Below, in pieces: positions 1 to 7,498 of a stretch of 14,381 bases of DNA. The translations under genes were made by a program, and so were the position numbers. This DNA comes from DASRQK01 sp964401685. Lineage in GTDB: Bacteria > Bacteroidota > Bacteroidia > Sphingobacteriales > Sphingobacteriaceae. Under the pieces are notes generated by a model, which was not told the DNA's origin, did not search any database, and saw only the letters and a program-made list of their open reading frames with translations. Every line of letters begins with the position of its first letter. Within the stretch, counting starts at the first letter, position 1. The stretch covers positions 1 through 14,381 of the forward strand of contig CAYNZH010000046.1 of the NCBI GenBank assembly GCA_964401685.1. Direction: 5' to 3'.

Positions 1-274
1 GCATTTGAGCAGCGAGTTTCCAGCCTTGGATTACTGCGGTAAAGTGGATGGTATCCATGTGCCCATTCCGCATTTTGGTTGCCTGGTGGAAATTGAGGAA
101 TTCAATCGAATCCAAGCTAACTTAGAAGCCGAGCAAATTGAGTTCGTGGTCAAGCCCAACAAGCGATACGAGGGTCAGGTCGGCGAGCAGCTGACGATGT
201 TCGTTTTTGACTTCAGTGGAAATCCCATTGAGTTTAAAGCGTTCACAAATAAGGACGAGATTTTCTCGGTTTAA
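1..274 (+). CDS. VOC (glyoxalase/bleomycin-resistance fold) family protein, C-terminal part
   Basis: The reading frame is open from the left edge (codon His at 2-4, then a TTG that encodes an internal Leu rather than a start) to a TAA at 272-274. About 90 residues are visible. They match the second half of a single-domain VOC protein: a VDG...VPIPHFG stretch, a helix with EEFNRIQANLEAEQIEF, then a beta hairpin with GEQLTMFVFD and the closing FSGNPIEFKAF. In this superfamily the His of the PHFG strand and the Glu of the IEFKAF strand are typical metal ligands, so a metal-dependent enzyme of the glyoxalase/dioxygenase type is plausible; the substrate cannot be told. Related proteins are about 130-140 residues, so roughly 45 N-terminal residues lie outside the window. 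It is convergent with the gene at 404-2749 and seems unrelated to the uptake operon. Confidence 0.85.
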   Translation, partial: HLSSEFPALDYCGKVDGIHVPIPHFGCLVEIEEFNRIQANLEAEQIEFVVKPNKRYEGQVGEQLTMFVFDFSGNPIEFKAFTNKDEIFSV

Positions 275-293
275 AAACAATCTCGGGATCGTT

Positions 294-357
294 GAATTGT
301 GCAATTTTAGTAGCGGATAACCAGCACGTTATTCGCTACTTGTATCGCTTACAATTC
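294..357 (+). terminator. Nested hairpin between convergent genes, probable terminator
   Basis: An inner stem pairs GTAGCGGATAAC (310-321) with GTTATTCGCTAC (328-339) around a 6-nt loop. That is 12 pairs, with one G·U wobble (316/333) if read as + strand RNA and a C/A mismatch if read as minus-strand RNA, so the + orientation is favoured. An outer 7-bp repeat, GAATTGT (294-300) and ACAATTC (351-357), encloses it. It sits between the VOC stop (274) and the stop of the minus-strand gene at 404, as expected for a terminator. The tract after the inner stem is only mildly T-rich (TTGTATCGCTT), so intrinsic termination is likely but not certain. It may serve both genes. Confidence 0.6.
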
Positions 358-403
358 AGAATAGTATGTGATTGAAGTCAAAATCTTATCCCTCCCATTG
401 CTG

Positions 404-2749
404 TCATCTTACCTGAAAGCTCGATCGACCCCTCAGAACGCGGCCATCCTTATCTAAGCCTTCGATCTCGATCACGAATTCACCTTTGAGATCGGAGGTA
501 TAAAAGTCAATGGCCAAATCACCGTGGCCGTCAGTATGCAGGTCACCCGCCCACAGAAGCACATTTCTAAGGTCCGGGATCGACGACGGCAGTTCGTCAT
601 CGTTTTCACCATGTTGAGGGCTGAAAAACTTACGGTGGATGTAGAATCCTTCAAAATCAAAAAGTGCAGCACTATTTTCAAGGGAAAAATCTTTGAGGTC
701 GCCGTCATAGGTCTTAAAACTGACAACACCGTCATATTCAAGAGGCCCGTAATAAAACTTGGATCGGATGATTGCGATTTCTTCTATCTTGAGCGGATCA
801 TAGGCAATGACTTTGTTAATGTCGCTCAGCGGTACCCCGTCAAGGAGGACAAGCGGGTTGCCCGAAAAGAACAGATTGCTAAGTTTATCGTGCACACGTA
901 GTTGATAGTTGTTACCCCGGCGATTAACGGAAACTTCGGGCATATATTCACGCAGAACTTCCTCCATCACGACAAAACGAGTATAATCGTCTAGCTTATA
1001 ATCCCTATCTGCATTTCCGTAAAACGGGGCTTTGTAGCCGGTTTTCGTGCTATCAAAATCTGCACGTTCCCGCCTGAAATAAGCATTCTCTGCTTGTACA
1101 TTGATATTATATGCCTCCATCCAATCCATCCACGCTGTCGGTGCAAATGTCAACCTGCGCGCTGTGTCGTTTACAGATTCAAGGTGGGGATCGAAGGAAA
1201 AATAGTCGTCGGAGACCAATTCGAAGTCGAAAGCTAAGCCCGACGTTGACACCAAGACAGCGGTTTGCTTGCCAAATACAGGGTCTACGGAAAAATCAGC
1301 CTGACCCCGGCTGTCTGTCCTGCTGAGATAGAGTCTCTCCGTCTTCCCAGGAAAAGAGAGGAAAACATACTCGCTGGCAATTGGCTTTCCGGACTGCTTA
1401 TTCTTCAGACGGAAGCTGATTTTCCTAAAACGATCCCCTGGGGGAACTTCACTTTTTTTGACCGGCTCGGCTTGCTTTTGCGCCATCACAAATAAGTCCA
1501 GCCCGTCAAAATTACCATCGGCCCGGTACCACATTTCTTCTTCCAAAACACCGTCACTAGCCACTTGATTGGCAAAGAGCCAGCGGTCGGCCATCAGATG
1601 ATGAAACTTTGAGGCGTTTGTGGGGATTTCGCTTCTTTGGAAGACAGACACACTGAGCATCGCTTCCTGCCCAAGCGACGAGGTTTGGATCTTAAATTGT
1701 CCTTTTTCCCGAGTCTTCAAATCCAACGCATTCGACAAATCGACAGGAAGTGATACGATTTCTTCGCCCCCGTGGAAAACCAGTCTGCTTCCTATCCGTT
1801 GATTCTCATGCCACAATTCAAACCAGCAGCTCCCACCCGTTGTTGCAGGCAGGGAAATGTCTCTGGTGTCCGATGTTCCGCTTAGATCGAAGGGAACTTC
1901 ATGAATTACCTGACCATATTGCCGAACTTTCAGTACAAGATCACCCTTCAGTGGGTCATTCCAAAAAGTGGTTACACGATAGGCTTCTCCCTGACGTTCT
2001 ACGCGCAGACCCGCTTTATCGCGAACAGCATGAGGAAAATCCACATCCATATAGCTGCCATCCTTAAATCGTATGTACGAACGATAGTTCTCACCGCGTT
2101 TTGGCAAAAAACTAAAGAGTCCAGCACCGGAAGCATTCGAAGTGAACTCATAGATTTCATTTTGATCAGTGCTTTCTACAAAGAGGGTAAAGGGAAATTG
2201 TTCTATGGTCATTTCCTTCATGTAAAAAGCCAACCTATTTCGCTGTCCTTCGATCAGATTTCCTCCTTCAGGATGAAGTACCAACTCAGGAGCCGGAGGA
2301 CTTAAAATATCCATAAACGACGGCTCCAAAGGATTGAGAATCCTAATTTTCCGCTGAAATAAAGAAGGCGAATCCGCAAGATCTGACGAAACTTCGGGAT
2401 AAACCGCCAGCCAATAGTCTCCAGTTGCGAGGTTGCCTGGCAGGTAGATAGATCCCTCCGAAGAATACTGGCGATCGATCGGTAGCATTATGCTCAATAC
2501 CTTTTCACCTCCCCCGGTGTAGAGGCCTAAATTGGCCACTCTTTCCGTGCCGGTATACGGAGTTCGACTGTTCAAATCATAGCTATAAATATTGAACCAC
2601 ACAATCTCTCCGGGGATGTAAAGGTCCTTGTTGAGGTGAAGATACAAGCGTTCATGCGGCGTTTCAGCTCCCTGGGCCCGTTGCCCACCAGCACTGAGGA
2701 TGCAAAAGGCAATCAGCGTAAGCATAAATATATGGGATATTGCTCTCAT
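404..2749 (-). CDS. Exported macroglobulin-like (MG2-type) protein with TonB-receptor plug-like segment and no barrel
   Basis: I choose the ATG at 2749 (781 residues, starting MRAISHIF). The frame also has a TTG 12 nt upstream at 2761, which is a weaker start. Residues 1-27 or so are a signal peptide (hydrophobic MLTLIAFCILSA). From about residue 33, ERLYLHLNKDLYIPGEIVWF resembles the MG2 domain of alpha-2-macroglobulin-like proteins and begins a string of beta-sandwich-like regions. Around residues 595-685 there is a segment like the plug of TonB-dependent receptors, with NPLVLLDGVPLSD, then DPLKIEEIAIIR and DGVVSFKTYDG. No beta barrel follows; the last 65 residues look like another Ig/MG-type domain (WAGDLHTDGHGDLAIDFYTSD). 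It follows the DUF4249 gene by 19 nt and is the last gene of the operon, so it probably acts at the outer membrane or periplasm with the receptor. Lack of a thioester or proteinase-inhibitor motif argues against a true macroglobulin. The domain call is from family resemblance; its function is unknown. Confidence 0.8.
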   Translation of the reverse strand: MRAISHIFMLTLIAFCILSAGGQRAQGAETPHERLYLHLNKDLYIPGEIVWFNIYSYDLNSRTPYTGTERVANLGLYTGGGEKVLSIMLPIDRQYSSEGSIYLPGNLATGDYWLAVYPEVSSDLADSPSLFQRKIRILNPLEPSFMDILSPPAPELVLHPEGGNLIEGQRNRLAFYMKEMTIEQFPFTLFVESTDQNEIYEFTSNASGAGLFSFLPKRGENYRSYIRFKDGSYMDVDFPHAVRDKAGLRVERQGEAYRVTTFWNDPLKGDLVLKVRQYGQVIHEVPFDLSGTSDTRDISLPATTGGSCWFELWHENQRIGSRLVFHGGEEIVSLPVDLSNALDLKTREKGQFKIQTSSLGQEAMLSVSVFQRSEIPTNASKFHHLMADRWLFANQVASDGVLEEEMWYRADGNFDGLDLFVMAQKQAEPVKKSEVPPGDRFRKISFRLKNKQSGKPIASEYVFLSFPGKTERLYLSRTDSRGQADFSVDPVFGKQTAVLVSTSGLAFDFELVSDDYFSFDPHLESVNDTARRLTFAPTAWMDWMEAYNINVQAENAYFRRERADFDSTKTGYKAPFYGNADRDYKLDDYTRFVVMEEVLREYMPEVSVNRRGNNYQLRVHDKLSNLFFSGNPLVLLDGVPLSDINKVIAYDPLKIEEIAIIRSKFYYGPLEYDGVVSFKTYDGDLKDFSLENSAALFDFEGFYIHRKFFSPQHGENDDELPSSIPDLRNVLLWAGDLHTDGHGDLAIDFYTSDLKGEFVIEIEGLDKDGRVLRGRSSFQVR

Positions 2750-2768
2750 ATTAAATCTCAAACAAGGG

Positions 2769-3965
2769 TTAATCTATCCAAAATTCAGGCTTGGCCTGCT
2801 GCCCTTTAAAGCGGCAGTCGACACACCTAGCAGGTGCATAATTTACATGCGTAGGATCTGGGCTCGCAGGATTGGCATAAATAAACCAACCTGGCAGGTA
2901 ACCGGGAAACTCACGAAAGACACCAGGTGCCTCGGCCACTGTGACCGTATCGACGACCATGCAATTTCTATAAAAAGGCCGGTCAGGCCTCCAAACAGGA
3001 GGTACCGCTCTATTATCAATAAATATTCGCTTTTCACTCGGTCTCACCACTTCAATATATCCGATGACTTTTTCCGACGGATCTGCAATATTCGCAATGT
3101 TTCCACTGACTTCCGAGGGCATAACACCAAAAATATCACCAATCTGCTCGGAATTTTTCCGTATCAAGTCCCAGAATGCATACGCGCCTTCGCTCAGTGC
3201 AAACTGCTTGACCAAAATCGAATACCGGATCTCCAGCTTCTCGGAGTCGGGAGCTATTGATTGGATGGGTGCTTTATAAATACGATTTTCAGACAAATCT
3301 CCCGAAGACCCAATCAGGATGTTGTTGGAGTTGCTAAATTGATAGCAGGTGCCGTAATCGGTCTCTGGTGTCATCGGCACGAGTTGGCCGCCCTCGATGA
3401 TCGCATTTGGCTTGACTGCGGAGGAAAATTTCCAGGCTTCTTCAAACTCCCACCGGTAATAGGGGCTCGCATGGCTTGGGTCCAGACTGCTCACTTGGAT
3501 TTCCACGCCTTCCTCGTCAACTGTAAAATCAACAGCCTCAATTTCCCCACTTTCTAGTCCTTTGGAGGGCACGGATTCGTACACCTTTCCGTCAACGATC
3601 AGGCGTAAGAAATAGGCGGTGCCCATGTCCAAAACGGGGTGATCAACGCTGTATACCTGGTGCGTCTGACTAGCCGTTCCAAAATACTCCTGACCATCTT
3701 CTGAAACAACACTCACCTGAACAGAAGTGCCCAGCCTTCCCGGAGCAACTGGCTCGCCATTTCCGGTCGGATTTATCGGGCGGGAATAAAAAATCCGAAA
3801 TTTTGAAGGCCCATCCACATCGATATACCCGTCCACTATCAGTGTCGGCGAGACATCTCTCTCGTCCAGGACCGGAGTAAATGGCTCTTCACAGGAGTGC
3901 ATGAAAAATAGTACACCTAGCATGCAAATGACGATAAATCTCAGTTTCATTATAACGCTTGCCAT
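2769..3965 (-). CDS. DUF4249 family lipoprotein
   Basis: This is a 398-residue exported lipoprotein. The N-terminus has basic residues K7 and R9, a hydrophobic core, and MHSC with Cys25 as probable lipidated residue, followed by EEPFTP. The body is typical of DUF4249: LIVDGYIDVDGP near residue 45, a strand-rich first half with an extracellular/Ig-like look, YYRWEFEEAW in the middle, and a C-terminal CVDCRFKG...KPEFW signature with a CxxC pair close to the end. DUF4249 genes are commonly found directly beside STN-type TonB receptors in Bacteroidota, and here only 4 nt separate it from the receptor stop, so a surface-exposed or periplasmic partner of that receptor is the likely role. The first ATG (3965) lies 4 nt after the receptor TAA and suggests coupled translation. 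A second ATG at 3950 (MKLRFIVI) also gives a good signal peptide and may be the true start. Confidence 0.88.
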   Translation of the reverse strand: MASVIMKLRFIVICMLGVLFFMHSCEEPFTPVLDERDVSPTLIVDGYIDVDGPSKFRIFYSRPINPTGNGEPVAPGRLGTSVQVSVVSEDGQEYFGTASQTHQVYSVDHPVLDMGTAYFLRLIVDGKVYESVPSKGLESGEIEAVDFTVDEEGVEIQVSSLDPSHASPYYRWEFEEAWKFSSAVKPNAIIEGGQLVPMTPETDYGTCYQFSNSNNILIGSSGDLSENRIYKAPIQSIAPDSEKLEIRYSILVKQFALSEGAYAFWDLIRKNSEQIGDIFGVMPSEVSGNIANIADPSEKVIGYIEVVRPSEKRIFIDNRAVPPVWRPDRPFYRNCMVVDTVTVAEAPGVFREFPGYLPGWFIYANPASPDPTHVNYAPARCVDCRFKGQQAKPEFWID

Positions 3966-3969
3966 TCTG

Positions 3970-6741
3970 TTAAAATTTAAAATTATAGGTCACAAATGGG
4001 ATTTGATTTCCAAATACAGACAGGCTGTAACCACTGACCGAGCCGCCACGGGAAACATAGTATACAGAAAATGGATTTTTCCTTCCCGTGAGGTTGTACA
4101 CACCTACCGACCAAGAGCTGTGAGCCAGTTTCCGCACCTTATGATTTCCTTCTATATTCAGAGAAAGATCCATGCGAAAATAATCTGGTATTCTATACTG
4201 ATTGCGATCCGAGTAGATCACTCGGGTCGATCCCGCGAAATCAAACTCGCCGACGGGCAATGTGATCGGCCTTCCCGTGCTGTAGTCAGTGGTCAAAGAG
4301 ACACTGAAACGATGACTAACACGGTAATTTCCCACCAGATTGAAATTGTGCGGCTTGTCATGGTTACTAGGGTAAAATGCTCCCCTATTTATCCTGTCCT
4401 GGGGTGCTCCGCCAACCGTGCGCTGCTCGGCCTTGGAATAGGCATAGCTGATCCATCCATTGAGCTTGCCTGTATTTTTCTTGATGAGCATCTCCACACC
4501 ATAGGCTCTCGCCTTGGTATTGATAACATCCGTCTCTATATGATGATTCATCATCAATTGTGCACCACTCTTATAATCCAAATAATCGTCAATACGCTTA
4601 TAATATGCCTCTATAGATGTTTCAATGCGATTATCTGCAGAATTCAAATAATAGCCTATAGCCATCTGATCGCCTTTTTGGGGTTTGATATTATTATCGC
4701 TCAGTTTCCAGGTGTCCGTAGGCGTGATCGCTGTCGTGTTGGAGAGCATGTGAATGTGCTGATTGAGCGAATTATAGCCCGCTTTTATAGAGCTAAAATC
4801 GTCCAATGCGTACCTCAGTCCTAGCCTAATTTCGGGCGAATGATAGGCGTGTACGGTCTTGCCGGCGGCAATTTCCTCAACTGCGACCAGATTATCCGTG
4901 GTGCGCGAGAGTTCATCCGCATAAACACGTTTCGCGTGAGGACCTAAATATTGATAAAGTGTATACCTCAAGCCCAGGTCGAGGCCCAACCGATCATTAA
5001 TAACGATATGATCACTAATATACAAGGAACTCTCAAGAGCCTGCTCACGCGGAAGCGCGTCTGCGACCAAGAGCGAAGCAGAGCCGACCGGACTGCGGAC
5101 ACCCGGGGAGCTGGAGATCCGCTGGGTGTGGAGGCCAAAGGATAGATTGTGCGCCTGGCTCAGTCTATAGTTAAAATCCAGTCGCCCGTAAATCTGCTCA
5201 AGGGAAAAATTCCAGTCGAAGGCATGCAGCTCATTGCCCCGCCCTAATATTCCATTGCCGTACCCATCATAGCCTAGCGTCAACACAGAATAGAGGCGAC
5301 TGGAATGAATGCGGTTCCATCGTAAATTCATATTCTGATTATGGTAGTTGTAGGTGGTATCTGTATTCAATGAAAACTGATCCTGACTGTAGTAACCCAT
5401 GACAGAGATCGCATCCTTTTCTGTCAATTGACTGTTGATCATGATATTGCCGTCATAAAAGCCAGCCGAGCTGTTTTTGTACCTGTCATCTGGGATGAGG
5501 TTTAGGAGCCAGTCGGAATACGTACTCCGTCCTCCTACGACAAATGTCGTATGTTCGCCTATGGGCCCTTCCAAGGTCATTCTCCCCGTAAGCAATCCAA
5601 TTCCGCCTGCACCCGAAATCTTGTTTTTCGTTCCGGTTTTCGCAGAAATATCCAGAACTGAGGATAGACGGCCTCCGTATCTCGCTGGAATACTGCTCTT
5701 ATAAAGTTCGACATTACTGACTACATCGGCATTAAAACTAGAGAAAAAACCGAAAAAATGCGAGGGATTGAAGACCGTTGCATCGTTAAATAACACTAAA
5801 TTCTGGTCCGATGCCCCGCCGCGAACATTAAATCCTCCGGAAGCTTCGCTCACTGTCTGGACTCCGGGGAGGGAAAGGACGATCTTGACAACGTCGGCTT
5901 CACCCAATACCGCGGGAGTCTGCTTGATCGCCTGAATACTGATTTTCTCAACACCCATAGTGGTTCGCCGAAGATTTTGGCCAAGTTCAGCAGAGACAAC
6001 AACTTCCGTTAGCGCATACACAATATCGTCCATTTCTATGTCGAGCCTCCCGTTGTCATACATGAGCACTTGACGCCGGGTTTCTGATTTCCCTACACTA
6101 CTGATGCGAATGGTTGCATGTTCGTTTGGTATGGCAATTGAATAATAACCCTTGGCATCTGCCTGTACTGCCGTCATTTGGCCGTCTATACTGACGGTTG
6201 CGTTAACCACGGGTTCGCCCGTATTGATACTGCGGATATAGCCTGTCAAAATTTTCTCTCCCGGAAGGGCAGAAAACGGATTGCCAAATTGAAACACCTT
6301 GCTTTCAATGGTCACACTACTCAGTCGGGTAGTATCCACATAGTCTCCGATCAGGTTGTTACTTGCGGTTAGCCGCTCAGGACCCTGTAAACGAACGCTG
6401 TCCGAGTGAAGGCTACTCAAAATCGGACTTGAAAGGGTGATGAACACCCGCTTGTTCTTGTCCACAAAATAATAGAGCTCGTGATCAGCAAGGACTGCAT
6501 CGAGAATTTCTTCCAAACGGCGTTTATCGACATGAATGCTGAGTTTTAACGCCCTTGTCCAGCGAGGATCATAGAAAAACGCATACTCCGTTTGCTGTTC
6601 TAATTCCTGGATGAAAGCATCAAAAGAGACACTGTCCAGTTGCAGGCTGATCAGATCACCTGCCGCAGGACGGGGTTCCTGCCGACCATAACTGAGGCTG
6701 AATGCAGCAGTTAAGATCAATATCAAAACAATTCTTTGCAT
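3970..6741 (-). CDS. TonB-dependent outer-membrane receptor with N-terminal STN domain
   Basis: The protein has 923 residues. Order of parts: signal peptide (about 1-20, MQRIVLILILTAAFSLSYG); STN domain (about 30-102, LQLDSVSFDAFIQELEQQT through YYFVDKNKRVFIT); a linker of about 60 residues; a carboxypeptidase-regulatory-like beta-sandwich (about 165-245, LTGYIRSINTGEPVVNATV, GYYSIAIP); a plug (about 265-375, with GGFNVRGGASDQNLVLFND and ARYGGRLSSVLDI); and a beta barrel to the end, closing in VTYNFKF with the terminal Phe usual for barrels. It imports an unidentified ligand across the outer membrane using TonB energy. In FecA-type systems the STN domain signals to a FecR-like anti-sigma factor, but no such gene is in this window. 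Its ATG lies 4 nt after the stop of the preceding small gene and its stop 4 nt before the DUF4249 start, so coupled expression is likely. The assignment is secure, the ligand is not. Confidence 0.93.
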   Translation of the reverse strand: MQRIVLILILTAAFSLSYGRQEPRPAAGDLISLQLDSVSFDAFIQELEQQTEYAFFYDPRWTRALKLSIHVDKRRLEEILDAVLADHELYYFVDKNKRVFITLSSPILSSLHSDSVRLQGPERLTASNNLIGDYVDTTRLSSVTIESKVFQFGNPFSALPGEKILTGYIRSINTGEPVVNATVSIDGQMTAVQADAKGYYSIAIPNEHATIRISSVGKSETRRQVLMYDNGRLDIEMDDIVYALTEVVVSAELGQNLRRTTMGVEKISIQAIKQTPAVLGEADVVKIVLSLPGVQTVSEASGGFNVRGGASDQNLVLFNDATVFNPSHFFGFFSSFNADVVSNVELYKSSIPARYGGRLSSVLDISAKTGTKNKISGAGGIGLLTGRMTLEGPIGEHTTFVVGGRSTYSDWLLNLIPDDRYKNSSAGFYDGNIMINSQLTEKDAISVMGYYSQDQFSLNTDTTYNYHNQNMNLRWNRIHSSRLYSVLTLGYDGYGNGILGRGNELHAFDWNFSLEQIYGRLDFNYRLSQAHNLSFGLHTQRISSSPGVRSPVGSASLLVADALPREQALESSLYISDHIVINDRLGLDLGLRYTLYQYLGPHAKRVYADELSRTTDNLVAVEEIAAGKTVHAYHSPEIRLGLRYALDDFSSIKAGYNSLNQHIHMLSNTTAITPTDTWKLSDNNIKPQKGDQMAIGYYLNSADNRIETSIEAYYKRIDDYLDYKSGAQLMMNHHIETDVINTKARAYGVEMLIKKNTGKLNGWISYAYSKAEQRTVGGAPQDRINRGAFYPSNHDKPHNFNLVGNYRVSHRFSVSLTTDYSTGRPITLPVGEFDFAGSTRVIYSDRNQYRIPDYFRMDLSLNIEGNHKVRKLAHSSWSVGVYNLTGRKNPFSVYYVSRGGSVSGYSLSVFGNQIPFVTYNFKF

Positions 6742-6745
6742 GCGC

Positions 6746-7414
6746 TTAGGGGTTCATGTTTGAAAGCACTACAGTGATTGCATCGCCGAGCCACTCCTTT
6801 TTATGAAGGCCAATATTGTAAAGTTCACGGCGATTTCGACGCCGGTTTTCCGGATCGAGCCTCAACAATTGTCGATGTGTAGAAATTTCCTGAAAAGGTT
6901 CGCCAGGGTCGAGACGGACAAAGTATCGCACACTCTCCTTAAAATATCGAAAATTTCGGCCTTGATGGCCTTCGTCTACAAGGTCTTTAGTATAACGCGC
7001 GAGGCAAAGCTTTCCATTGTCGACAAAATATCGGTGGTAGAATCCGTCTTGCTGCAAGCCCGGCCACTCGCGATGATCCAGATTGACAAAGGTATCCTGC
7101 TCTATCACAAAATCTTCAATCCAGACTTTTGGGAGAATCATGGAAGCATCATTTTCCGGATTAAAAAGGATCAGCTGATTAACGACCAGATCGTATTTGA
7201 TCATCGGCGCAACCCAATTTTGACCATGATACTTCAAATTTGAATTGGAACTAAAGTCAATATCCCTATAATTTGGTGTTCCGTCCTCAACTGGCGGGTA
7301 CGAACTATAGGCTGTACCATTATATAGTATATATTCGGAAACAGCCAGTTGCTGCGCTTGAAGCGGGATGATTACCCATCCAAAGAGGATAAAGGCGAGA
7401 ATTCTGATGATCAT
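6746..7414 (-). CDS. Small secreted protein of unknown function, first gene of the receptor/DUF4249 module
   Basis: This 222-residue protein has a clear signal peptide (about 1-20, ending PLQA before QQLAVSEYI; no lipobox Cys), so it should be released to the periplasm or beyond. There is no further membrane span. The mature part begins with a strand-rich, aromatic half (YNGTAYSSYPP, WVAPMIKYDLVVNQLIL, WIEDFVIEQDTFVNLD) and ends in a basic helical region (RLDPENRRRNRRELYNIG). The pattern recalls small exported proteins that I know next to Bacteroidota TonB receptors, with a stretch about an ORF-encoded 'YYL.. G.YY.. ..LLKLF' type tail, but I cannot assign a named family. It opens the tightly packed four-gene unit and overlaps nothing; only 4 nt separate it from the STN receptor, which supports a shared task. 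I infer a ligand-binding or assembly accessory role only from context. Confidence 0.8.
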   Translation of the reverse strand: MIIRILAFILFGWVIIPLQAQQLAVSEYILYNGTAYSSYPPVEDGTPNYRDIDFSSNSNLKYHGQNWVAPMIKYDLVVNQLILFNPENDASMILPKVWIEDFVIEQDTFVNLDHREWPGLQQDGFYHRYFVDNGKLCLARYTKDLVDEGHQGRNFRYFKESVRYFVRLDPGEPFQEISTHRQLLRLDPENRRRNRRELYNIGLHKKEWLGDAITVVLSNMNP

Positions 7415-7429
7415 CTGAAGCTTTTAACA

Positions 7430-7470
7430 AACAAATTCCTAAACCGGCAAGCCGGAATAGGAAATTTGTT
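7430..7470 (-). terminator. Long hairpin between the SusCD pair and the receptor/DUF4249 module (terminator or attenuator)
   Basis: The 84-nt gap after the SusD stop holds a 41-nt inverted repeat. The tip is CCGGC (7444-7448) and GCCGG (7451-7455) around AA. Below it is an A/A internal loop, then CCTA (7438-7441) with TAGG (7458-7461), and a lower stem of about eight pairs (7430-7437 with 7462-7470) with one bulged A at 7464. On the minus strand it lies 16 nt before the ATG at 7414 and is followed by TGTTAAAAG, which is not a strong U tract. It could stop most SusCD transcripts, protect their 3' end, or hamper initiation of the next gene. I see no convincing -33/-7 promoter in the remaining gap. 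Confidence 0.6.
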
Positions 7471-7498
7471 GCTTATTTATAATACCAAATTGGCGAAA

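Noticed and set aside
3901..4824. 307-codon open frame on the + strand across the receptor and DUF4249 gene start
   Set aside because: It is antisense to two well-supported genes and its translation has no recognisable domain; long antisense frames are common opposite such codon patterns.
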